A stretch of 13,702 bases of DNA. Source: Candidatus Methylomirabilota bacterium. Its GTDB lineage: Bacteria > Methylomirabilota > Methylomirabilia > Methylomirabilales > CSP1-5. Location: positions 1 to 13,702 of the forward strand of contig JAHFDE010000047.1 of the NCBI GenBank assembly GCA_023249165.1, written 5' to 3'. Under the pieces are notes generated by a model. That model searched no databases. It saw only the letters and a list, made by a program, of their open reading frames with translations, and was not told where the DNA came from. The position numbers were made by a program, and so were the translations under genes. This document shows, piece by piece, positions 5,362 to 12,165 of the stretch (within the stretch, counting starts at the first letter, position 1; each line of letters opens with the position of its first letter).

Positions 5362-6315
5362 TTAGACGAGCTCGAGCATCCGGCGGATGGCGGTCCGAGC
5401 TCTGGCGGCGATGCCCTCTGGCACCTTGACCTCAAAGGCCATCTCTTGGAGCGAGCGCAGGACCTTCTCCAGGGTGATCTTCTTCATGTACTCACAGACC
5501 GCATCTGCCTTGAGGGGGACAAAGGTCTTGTCCGGGCTCCCCTTCTGCAGGGGGTAGAGGATGCCGGTCTCGGTCGCCACGATAAACTTCCGGGCGGCCG
5601 ACGCGGCACTGCGGCGGATCATGCCGCTCGTCGACAGGATGTGAATCCTGTTCTGGAGTTCGGGGATGTCCTGGGCGAACGCGATGCAATTGGTGGTGCA
5701 GCCGCACTCCGGGTGGATAAAGATCTCCTCGGCATCCGGATGGAGACGCAGGGCCTCCTGAAAGTGGCTGGGACGGATCCCGGCGTGGACGTGGCACTCG
5801 CCCGGCCAGACGCGAATGTTCTTCCGGCCGGTCACCCGGGCGACGTAATCCCCCAGGTACAGATCCGGGAGGAAGAGGACTTCGCGATCGGGGGGGATGG
5901 CTTGGACGACCTTCGCGGCGTTCGCTGAGGTGCAGCAGTAGTCACTTTCCGCCTTGACCTCTGCCGTGGTGTTCACGTACGAGACCACCACCGCCTCGGG
6001 ATGCTCGGCCTTCCACTGCCTGAGCTCTTCCGCCGTGATGGTGGCCGCCAGAGAGCACCCCGCCTCGAGATCGGGAAGGAGGACCGTCTTGTTAGGGCAG
6101 AGGATTGAGGCGGTCTCGGCCATGAAGTGCACCCCGCAGAAGACGATCACTTCCGCATCGGTGCGGGCGGCAGCCTGCGAGAGGCCCAGCGAGTCCCCGG
6201 TGTAGTCGGCCGCATCCTGCACGTCGGGGACCTGGTAGTTATGGGCCAGGATCACGGCCTTCCGCTTTTCCTTCAATCGGCGGATCTCCTGGCTGATGTC
6301 GGTTTGTATCGCCAT
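5362..6315 (-). CDS. nadA: quinolinate synthase NadA
   Basis: A 317-residue quinolinate synthase that condenses iminoaspartate with dihydroxyacetone phosphate, the second step of de novo NAD synthesis, using an oxygen-sensitive [4Fe-4S] cluster. Motifs seen are AHNYQVPDVQD (24-34), DSLGLS (41-46), PDLEAGC (81-87), SYVNTTAEVKA (112-122), CTSANA (128-133), HPECGC (201-206), STSGMI (228-233) and ATETGILY (247-254). Cys87, Cys174 (GECHVH) and Cys274 (VCEYMKKIT) lie in the spacing expected for the three cluster ligands. ATG at 6315 is preceded by GGAGAAA, and upstream in-frame codons look non-coding. It is divergent from nadC; no aspartate oxidase gene nadB is in the window. Confidence 0.96.
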   Translation of the reverse strand: MAIQTDISQEIRRLKEKRKAVILAHNYQVPDVQDAADYTGDSLGLSQAAARTDAEVIVFCGVHFMAETASILCPNKTVLLPDLEAGCSLAATITAEELRQWKAEHPEAVVVSYVNTTAEVKAESDYCCTSANAAKVVQAIPPDREVLFLPDLYLGDYVARVTGRKNIRVWPGECHVHAGIRPSHFQEALRLHPDAEEIFIHPECGCTTNCIAFAQDIPELQNRIHILSTSGMIRRSAASAARKFIVATETGILYPLQKGSPDKTFVPLKADAVCEYMKKITLEKVLRSLQEMAFEVKVPEGIAARARTAIRRMLELV

Positions 6316-6320
6316 ACGCT

Positions 6321-6348
6321 TTCTCCGGGAGCATCTTTCAGCTATTAT
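6321..6348 (+). promoter_or_regulatory. candidate promoter for nadC-moeA-moeA
   Basis: TTCTCC (6321-6326, three of six) and TATTAT (6343-6348, five of six -10 consensus bases) are separated by 16 bp. Transcription would begin near 6355, giving a leader of about 27 bases that holds GGGGGAGG and AAGGG ahead of the nadC ATG. The -10 box overlaps the oppositely oriented -10 box of nadA. Confidence 0.4.
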
Positions 6349-6375
6349 GCTAGGGGAATTGTCGGGGGAGGTCAA
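6347..6375 (-). promoter_or_regulatory. promoter for nadA
   Basis: Read on the reverse strand, TTGACC (6375-6370, five of six) is followed after exactly 17 bp by TAGCAT (6352-6347, four of six). Predicted transcription starts near 6340 and gives a leader of about 25 bases with GGAGAAA before the nadA ATG at 6315. The -35 box lies only six bases from the nadC start codon. Confidence 0.6.
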
Positions 6376-6381
6376 GGGCGA

Positions 6382-7248
6382 ATGCCTCAAGGCGAGTCAG
6401 GAGCCATCCCCCTCCAGGTCCGACGGCTGATTGAAGGCGCCCTGGAGGAGGATGGGGTCAGCGGGGATCTCACCACCGGGGCCCTGGTCCTCGACGAGGA
6501 GTGCGGTCGGGCCAAGGCGGTGGCCCGGGCGCCCGGGGTGCTGGCCGGGACGGGGGTCTTTGCGCAGGTCTTCACCGCGGTCGACACCCGCCTAGTGGTT
6601 GAGCTTCTGCGGCCGGAGGGGGGTCGCGTCGTCCCGGGGGACACGGTGGCTGCCGTGCGCGGCTCCTTGGCCAGTATCCTCAAGGCTGAACGAGTCGCCC
6701 TGAACTTTCTCCAGCGCCTGTCCGGTATCGCGACCGAAACTGCCCGGTACGTGGCGGCCGTGGCCGGCCTGCCGGTCAAGATCGTGGACACCCGGAAAAC
6801 CGTTCCGGGGATGCGGTGGCTCGACAAATATGCCGTGCGGATGGGCGGGGGGTTCAACCACCGGATGAGCTTGAGCGACGGGGTCCTCGTGAAAGACAAC
6901 CATCTGGCGGTGGTCAGGGCCCGGGGAGAGAGCTTCAAGGCGATGGTGGCCCGCATTCGCCAGCGCGCGAGCCATCTCGTGAAGATCCAGGTAGAGGTCG
7001 AGAGTCTGGAGGAGGCCACGGAGGCGGCAGAGGCAGGGGCGGATGCCCTCCTGCTGGATGGAATGTCTCCTGAGCAGATGGAAGGGGTGGTCCGACGATA
7101 CACAGGGAGGATTCTCATCGAGGCGTCAGGCGGGATCACGTTGGAAAATGTGCGACGCGTCGCCGAAACCGGCGTCGATCTCATCTCGGTCGGGGCCCTC
7201 ACCCACTCGCCTCGGGCCCTCGATATCAGCCTCGAGGTCGTGCCATAA
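6382..7248 (+). CDS. nadC: nicotinate-nucleotide pyrophosphorylase (carboxylating) NadC
   Basis: A 288-residue quinolinate phosphoribosyltransferase, the normal size. It converts quinolinate and PRPP to nicotinate mononucleotide, the step after NadA. Motifs are EDGVSGDLTT (22-31), LNFLQRLSGIAT (110-121), VDTRKTVPGMR (136-146) with the phosphate-binding basic residues, KDNHL (171-175), and the barrel end VEVESLEEA, LLLDGMSP and EASGGI. The usual LLDNM reads LLDGM here, a mild variation. ATG 6382 matches the family N-terminus; the frame is open upstream but unlike the family. A 27-bp gap to moeA suggests one transcript. Confidence 0.96.
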   Translation: MPQGESGAIPLQVRRLIEGALEEDGVSGDLTTGALVLDEECGRAKAVARAPGVLAGTGVFAQVFTAVDTRLVVELLRPEGGRVVPGDTVAAVRGSLASILKAERVALNFLQRLSGIATETARYVAAVAGLPVKIVDTRKTVPGMRWLDKYAVRMGGGFNHRMSLSDGVLVKDNHLAVVRARGESFKAMVARIRQRASHLVKIQVEVESLEEATEAAEAGADALLLDGMSPEQMEGVVRRYTGRILIEASGGITLENVRRVAETGVDLISVGALTHSPRALDISLEVVP

Positions 7249-7275
7249 TCAGGATGAAAACCCGAGAGGCCACCC

Positions 7276-8505
7276 ATGGCCGAACTGTTTCAGGTGCTGA
7301 CCCCTGGGGAGGCGCGTGAGCGCCTCCTCCAACATCTGACGACTGCGCTCCCGAGCGAGGACATTCCGGTTCAGGAAGCCCTCGGACGGATCCTGGCGGC
7401 AGATATCTTCTCGCCCATTGAGCTTCCTGCCTTTCCGCGCTCGAACATGGATGGGTATGCCGTGCGCGCCCAGGACACCTTTGGGGCAACGGATGGCCTT
7501 CCCGCCTACCTGAAGGTGGGTGGCGAGGTCCCGATGGGAGAGGCTCCCCGGGCGTCGGTCCGTCCCGGGGAAGGTGTGAGGATTCCGACGGGCGCAATGA
7601 TTCCAGAGGGGGCTGATGCGGTCGTCATGGTGGAGCATACCCAGGAGGTGGACCCCAGCACGATCGAAGTCACCCGTCCCGTGGCGCCCGGCGAGAATGT
7701 GGTCCGGGGTGGCGAGGATGTGACACGGGGAGAGCGGCTCCTCCCCAAGGGCCATTGTCTTCGCCCCCAGGACGTGGGGGGCCTGTTGGGGGTCGGGATC
7801 CTCACGGTTTCCGTCGTTCGGCGGCCCCGCGTCGTCATCATCGCCACCGGCGATGAGGTGGTTCCGCCACCCGTCGAGCCCGGCCTCGGACAGGTTCGGG
7901 ATATCAACACGTACACCATAGCCACCCTGGTGCTGCAGGCGGGGGGCATTCCCCAACCGCTGGGGATCATCAGGGATGACTATGACGCCTTACGGGAGGC
8001 GGCGGAGTCCGGCATCACTCGGGGGGATGTCGTGATCATTTCGGCGGGTAGCTCGGTGAGCACCCGGGATATGACCGCGGGGGTCATCGGGACGCTGGGG
8101 AGGCCTGGCGTGCTGGTGCACGGCGTGGCCTTGAAGCCGGGCAAGCCCACGATCCTTGCGGTGTGCGGGGACAAGCCGGTCTTCGGCCTGCCGGGCAATC
8201 CGGTCTCCACCTTCGTGACCTTCGATCTCTTCGTCCGCCCGGCGCTGTACCACCTGGCGGGAAGTGCGCCTCCCGAGCGGGCAACGGTGCGGGCCCGCCT
8301 CACCAAGAACGTGGCCTCCGCCTTCGGCCGGGAGGATTATGTCCCGGTCCGGCTGCTCGAGCAGGGGGACGAGGTGCTGGCGGAGCCGGTCTACGGCAAG
8401 TCGAATCTGATCTACACCCTGATAAGGGCCCACGGCCTGATTACCATTCCGTTAAACGTGGGTGGCCTCTCCGCAGACCAGACGGTGGAGGTGCGGCGGT
8501 TTTAG
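7276..8505 (+). CDS. moeA: molybdopterin molybdenumtransferase MoeA (first copy)
   Basis: At 409 residues this is the usual MoeA length. MoeA inserts molybdate (or tungstate) into adenylylated molybdopterin in the cytoplasm. Motifs are PRSNMDGYAVRA (54-65), IPTGAMIPEGAD (103-114), IATGDEVV (189-196), the MoCF/MPT-binding loop SAGSSVSTRD (256-265, replacing the commoner SGGVSVG), LKPGKPT (286-292) and GLPGNPVS (304-311). A GAGAGG ribosome site lies six bases before the ATG. It is followed after two bases by a second MoeA, so the pair is almost certainly co-translated. Two MoeA types often coexist where both Mo and W cofactors are made. Confidence 0.95.
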   Translation: MAELFQVLTPGEARERLLQHLTTALPSEDIPVQEALGRILAADIFSPIELPAFPRSNMDGYAVRAQDTFGATDGLPAYLKVGGEVPMGEAPRASVRPGEGVRIPTGAMIPEGADAVVMVEHTQEVDPSTIEVTRPVAPGENVVRGGEDVTRGERLLPKGHCLRPQDVGGLLGVGILTVSVVRRPRVVIIATGDEVVPPPVEPGLGQVRDINTYTIATLVLQAGGIPQPLGIIRDDYDALREAAESGITRGDVVIISAGSSVSTRDMTAGVIGTLGRPGVLVHGVALKPGKPTILAVCGDKPVFGLPGNPVSTFVTFDLFVRPALYHLAGSAPPERATVRARLTKNVASAFGREDYVPVRLLEQGDEVLAEPVYGKSNLIYTLIRAHGLITIPLNVGGLSADQTVEVRRF

Positions 8506-8507
8506 CG

Positions 8508-10448
8508 ATGGCCCGACGCAAGGTCTATCTGGAACCGATCCCGCTCGACGAGGCCCTCCAGAAATTCTTTGGAGCCCTCGAGACCCGGGGACTGCTCAGG
8601 CCGCTCTCCGGCGAGCTGGTGTCGGTGGACGCGGCCCTGGGGCGGGTGACCGCCAGGCCGGTCTGGGCGGCCCTGTCGAACCCGCACTATAACGCGGCGG
8701 CCATGGATGGCATTGCGGTCCGCGCCGAAGACACCCGGGCCGCCTCAGAAACGGCCCCCGTGCGGTTGAGGGCGCGGGAGCAGTTTCAGTGGGTCGATAC
8801 GGGCGACCCGATCCTCGCGCCGTTCAACGCCGTCGTCATGCTCGAGCACCTGTACCCGGTAGGCGAAGAGGAGATCGAGATCCACGCCCCCGTGCCCCCG
8901 TGGCACCATGTCCGGGCCATGGGGGAAGACATGGTCGCGACGGAGTTGATCCTTCCCGAAGGACATACCCTCACCCCGGTCGATCTCGGGGCCATCGCCG
9001 GATGCGGTCTGGGTGCCGTTGAGGTCCGGCAGCGGCCCCGCGTGGCTGTCATCCCGACCGGGAGCGAGCTGGTCCCACCGGGCAGTGCCCTGAAGCCCGG
9101 CGAAATCATCGAGTTCAATTCCCTCATGCTCTGTGGGATGGTTCGGGAGTGGGGAGGAGAGGCGAACCGCAGCGGTATCGTCCCGGACGATTTCCCAGCG
9201 ATCAGGGCTGCCGTCGAGGAGGCGGTGGCGACCCACGACGTGGTCGTCATCAATGCCGGTTCCTCGGCGGGCTCGGAGGACTTCACGGCCGCCATCGTCA
9301 GGGAACTGGGGGAGCTTCTCGTGCATGGGATCGCGATCCGCCCGGGGCACCCGGTGGTGCTCGGGATCGTCCGGGGACGCCCCGTCATCGGGATCCCGGG
9401 ATATCCCGTCTCGGCGGTCATTACCTGCGATCTGTTGGTGAAGCCGGTCCTGTATCGCCTCGAGGGGAGGGCGGTTCCGGAGCGGCCGACGCTCACCGCG
9501 ACGATCACCCGAAAGATTCTCTCGCCCCTTGGCGAAGATGAGTTCCTGCGGGTCAAGTTGGGGCGGGTGGGGAACAAAGTCGTGGCGACCCCGCTCTCCC
9601 GGGGGGCGGGGGTGATCATGTCTCTGGTTCGCGCCGATGGCATCGTCCGCATTCCCCGCTTCTCCGAGGGGGTGCATGCGGGGGCGACCGTCACCGTGGA
9701 ACTCCTCCGTCGACGTGAGGAGATCGAGAAGACCATCGTGGCCATCGGGAGTCACGATCTCACGCTCGATCTGCTCGCGAGTCTCCTCCGGCGAAGCCAT
9801 CCGGATCTCCATCTCTCCTCGACCAACGTGGGGAGTCTGGCTGGGCTGCTGGCGCTCAAGCGGGCGGAGGCCCACATGGCCGGCTCCCATCTCCTGGACG
9901 AGGAGACCGGCGAGTACAATCTCCCCTACGTCGCGCGCCTGTTGCCGGGGGAGAAGGTCGTCGTGCTGACGCTGGTGCACCGGGACCAGGGGCTCATCCT
10001 CCCCAAGGGAAATCCGAAGGGCATCACCACCCTTCTCGACCTGGTCCGGGAGGGTGTCGCGTTCGTTAACCGGCAGAAGGGGGCAGGGACGCGGATACTG
10101 CTGGACTATCGGTTGAAGCAGCTCGGCATCGATCCGACGAGGATCACCGGGTACGAGCGGGAGGAGTATACGCATCTGGCGGTGGCCGCCGCGGTCAAGG
10201 CGGGGGTGGCCGACGTCGGGCTCGGCATCCTCGGGGCGGCCCGGGCCCTCGATCTGGACTTCATTCCCCTCCTGAAGGAGCGTTACGATCTCATCATTCC
10301 TGAACCTCATTACCGCGACCCTCTCCTGAGGCCCCTGCTTGACCTGATCTCGAGCGACGGGTTCAAGAAAGAGGTCGAGGCCCTCGGCGGCTACGACACC
10401 TCCGAGACGGGTCGCGTGGTGAACAGCCCGGCTGCCCCCTGCCGGTGA
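8508..10448 (+). CDS. MoeA fused to a molybdate-binding-protein-like (PBP_like/COG1910) domain
   Basis: This 646-residue protein has two parts. Residues 1 to about 405 are a second MoeA: AAMDGIAVRA (64-73), PTGSELV (183-189), NAGSSAGSEDF (249-259), IRPGHPVVLG (277-286) and GIPGYPVS (295-302). Residues about 408-635 are a periplasmic-binding-protein-like domain, but with no signal peptide: GSHDLTLDLL (414-423), GSHLLDEETGEYN (459-471), LILPKGNPKGI (496-506), FVNRQKGAGTR (519-529) and AVKAGVADVGLGI (562-574). Such fusions occur in archaea and some bacteria and are thought to bring oxyanion sensing or binding to the insertion enzyme. The MoeA half has GYP where the first copy has GNP. ATG 8508 lies two bases after the preceding stop. 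The upstream open frame to 8163 is only the overlap with that gene. Confidence 0.93.
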   Translation: MARRKVYLEPIPLDEALQKFFGALETRGLLRPLSGELVSVDAALGRVTARPVWAALSNPHYNAAAMDGIAVRAEDTRAASETAPVRLRAREQFQWVDTGDPILAPFNAVVMLEHLYPVGEEEIEIHAPVPPWHHVRAMGEDMVATELILPEGHTLTPVDLGAIAGCGLGAVEVRQRPRVAVIPTGSELVPPGSALKPGEIIEFNSLMLCGMVREWGGEANRSGIVPDDFPAIRAAVEEAVATHDVVVINAGSSAGSEDFTAAIVRELGELLVHGIAIRPGHPVVLGIVRGRPVIGIPGYPVSAVITCDLLVKPVLYRLEGRAVPERPTLTATITRKILSPLGEDEFLRVKLGRVGNKVVATPLSRGAGVIMSLVRADGIVRIPRFSEGVHAGATVTVELLRRREEIEKTIVAIGSHDLTLDLLASLLRRSHPDLHLSSTNVGSLAGLLALKRAEAHMAGSHLLDEETGEYNLPYVARLLPGEKVVVLTLVHRDQGLILPKGNPKGITTLLDLVREGVAFVNRQKGAGTRILLDYRLKQLGIDPTRITGYEREEYTHLAVAAAVKAGVADVGLGILGAARALDLDFIPLLKERYDLIIPEPHYRDPLLRPLLDLISSDGFKKEVEALGGYDTSETGRVVNSPAAPCR

Positions 10449-10505
10449 GAGTTCCTTTTCGGCGACCCCCGTTACGATCCTGGGGTGCCGACAAGCGCGC
10501 GTCCG

Positions 10506-10522
10506 GAAGCAACCGTTGCTTC
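10506..10522 (+). repeat. short inverted repeat after the moeA fusion gene
   Basis: GAAGCAA (10506-10512) and TTGCTTC (10516-10522) form a perfect 7-bp stem around CCG, 57 bp past the stop codon. No T-run follows, so it is a weak terminator candidate. It may also be a simple protein-binding dyad in the leader of the next gene. Confidence 0.25.
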
Positions 10523-10562
10523 GTCAGGGGATCCCGCACGGGTTCACGCGTTGGAGGAGAGG

Positions 10563-11069
10563 ATGGCGATTTTTACGGATCGGATCATCCAGGCAGCCAA
10601 ACTTGAGGTCCGGCTATATCAGCGGGTCAAGGCCGACAAGAAAGCGATGGGCCAGGCCGCCGCCGCGGTGCTGCTCTCGAGTGCTGCGGCCGGCCTCGGA
10701 ACGATCACGCGGGCAGGATTCGGGGGAGTGGTCCCGGGAACGATCATGGCGCTCATCCGGTGGTGTCTCTGGGCGTTTCTGACCTACCAGATCGGTACCA
10801 AGCTGCTTCCCGAGGCCCGGACCAAGGCAGACATCGGGGAGTTCGCACGCACCGTCGGCTTTTCCGCCGCGCCCGGGCTGATCCGCGTGCTCGGGATCGT
10901 TCCTCCGGCCGCCGAGATGGTCTTTCTGGTCGCGGACATGTGGATGCTGGTGGCCATGGTGATTGCAGTGAGGCAAGCCCTGGATTATGTCTGGACGGAG
11001 CGGGCCGTGGGTGCCTGCGTCCCCGGATGGATCGTGAACATGCTGATCGGATTCTGGTTCTACGCGTAG
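10563..11069 (+). CDS. YIP1-family membrane protein
   Basis: A 168-residue membrane protein with about four to five hydrophobic helices. An amphipathic start (MAIFTDRIIQAAKLEVRLYQ) resembles YIP1 proteins, as do YQIGTKLLPEARTKADIGEF (75-94), RTVGFSAAPGLIRVLGIVPP (96-115) and the next helix (MVFLVADMWMLVAMVIAVRQALDY, listed only in outline). The bacterial members have no settled function; membrane organisation or trafficking roles are known for the eukaryotic ones. ATG 10563 follows GGAGGAGAGG; a GTG 78 bases upstream lacks a ribosome site. A gap of 84 bp separates it from the MscS gene, which has its own strong ribosome site; co-transcription is possible. Confidence 0.8.
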   Translation: MAIFTDRIIQAAKLEVRLYQRVKADKKAMGQAAAAVLLSSAAAGLGTITRAGFGGVVPGTIMALIRWCLWAFLTYQIGTKLLPEARTKADIGEFARTVGFSAAPGLIRVLGIVPPAAEMVFLVADMWMLVAMVIAVRQALDYVWTERAVGACVPGWIVNMLIGFWFYA

Positions 11070-11153
11070 CCTGCGTGGATCTCTCGGACGCTGAGGGCCA
11101 TCGCCCCAGCATGCAGCCAGGTGTGCCCGTCTCGCGGGGAAGGAGGCAATGCC

Positions 11154-12083
11154 ATGACAGGGATATCGATGGAGAATCTCGGCCCTGTGTTGTTCCGCGC
11201 CGCAGCCCCCGTGATCCAGGCGGTGCTCCGCATCGGATTGGTCGTCGTGGCGGGCTATGTCGGTGCCCGTTTTCTCCGGGTCGCGTTGGATCGTCTGGGG
11301 TCTGTGCTGATCAAGGCGGGCGAGAGGACCGAGATGGTGCCCGGCGCGACGCAGCAGCGGGTGGCGACGCTCATCGGCCTGCTCCGGACGATCACCTTGG
11401 TCGGGCTGTGGTCGGTGGTCGTGATCGTTGCTCTGGATCAGATCGGGTTGAACGTCACCCCGATCCTGGCCGGCGCCGGGATCATCGGCCTCGCGGTGGG
11501 CTTCGGCGCCCAGAACCTGGTCCGCGACCTGATCAGCGGGTTCTTTATGGTGCTGGAGGACCAGGTGCGGGTCGGCGATGTAGCCGTCGTGAATGGGACG
11601 GGGGGGCTGGTGGAGGCTATCACCTTTCGCACCATCCTGTTGCGGGATCTCTCGGGGGTGGTTCACGTCTTTCCGAACGGCACGGTGAACACGCTAGCCA
11701 ACATGACCAAGGAGTGGTCGGGCTACCTCATGGATATTGGCGTGGCGTACAAGGAGGATACCGACCACGTCGCCGCGGTCATGCGGCGGGTGGCCGAGGA
11801 GCTGCGCCAGGACCCGGTCCTGGGTCCGATGATCTTGGAATCGATTGAGATCTTCGGGGTGGATAATTTTGCCGATTCGGGCGTCATCATCAAGGCGCGG
11901 CTCAAGACGCGGCCGATCCAGCAGTGGGACGTAGGGCGGGAGTATCGCCGGCGACTCAAGAAGGCCTTTGACGCCGAGGGGATCGGGTTCTCTTCCCCCC
12001 AGCACTCGATCCGTGTGGGGGAGGCAAGCAAACCGTTACCGGTCCTGTTGACGCAAGCGTCCGGCCCGGGTCCGAGCGAATAG
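11154..12083 (+). CDS. small-conductance mechanosensitive channel, MscS family
   Basis: A 309-residue MscS-type channel that opens under membrane tension and releases solutes during hypo-osmotic shock. There are three membrane segments (about 20-38, 75-95 and 100-130). The pore helix TM3 carries the Gly/Ala pattern of the family, GAGIIGLAVGFGAQNLV (107-123), then the beta domain entry VLEDQVRVGD (133-142), VFPNG (172-176) and the C-terminal alpha/beta domain ending near FSSPQ (279-283). AAGGAGG (11140-11146) sits seven bases before ATG 11154, fixing that start over the upstream GTG. It is downstream of the YIP1 gene and convergent with the pilus-type gene. Physiologically it is the release valve for solutes that systems like the upstream permease module accumulate, but the sequence shows no link. 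Confidence 0.95.
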   Translation: MTGISMENLGPVLFRAAAPVIQAVLRIGLVVVAGYVGARFLRVALDRLGSVLIKAGERTEMVPGATQQRVATLIGLLRTITLVGLWSVVVIVALDQIGLNVTPILAGAGIIGLAVGFGAQNLVRDLISGFFMVLEDQVRVGDVAVVNGTGGLVEAITFRTILLRDLSGVVHVFPNGTVNTLANMTKEWSGYLMDIGVAYKEDTDHVAAVMRRVAEELRQDPVLGPMILESIEIFGVDNFADSGVIIKARLKTRPIQQWDVGREYRRRLKKAFDAEGIGFSSPQHSIRVGEASKPLPVLLTQASGPGPSE

Positions 12084-12139
12084 CGGGAATCGAAGGGCGG
12101 CAAGTGGCGCGGAGCTGGGGTTGGAGTGCAACTGTGAGA

Positions 12140-12165
12140 GGCGAGAAGGTCTTACAGTTCTCGCC
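12140..12165. terminator. hairpin between convergent MscS and pilus-type genes
   Basis: GGCGAGAA (12140-12147) and TTCTCGCC (12158-12165) form a perfect 8-bp stem with a 10-base loop that includes the reverse gene's stop codon. It lies at the junction of converging genes, where a bidirectional end structure is useful. Neither side has a T-run. AACTGT (12130-12135) with ACAGTT (12154-12159) offers a competing pairing. Confidence 0.35.

Noticed and set aside
8745..10310. A 521-codon reverse frame opposite the MoeA fusion gene
   Set aside because: Charged low-complexity translation with no motifs; the forward frame has full MoeA and PBP-like signatures.
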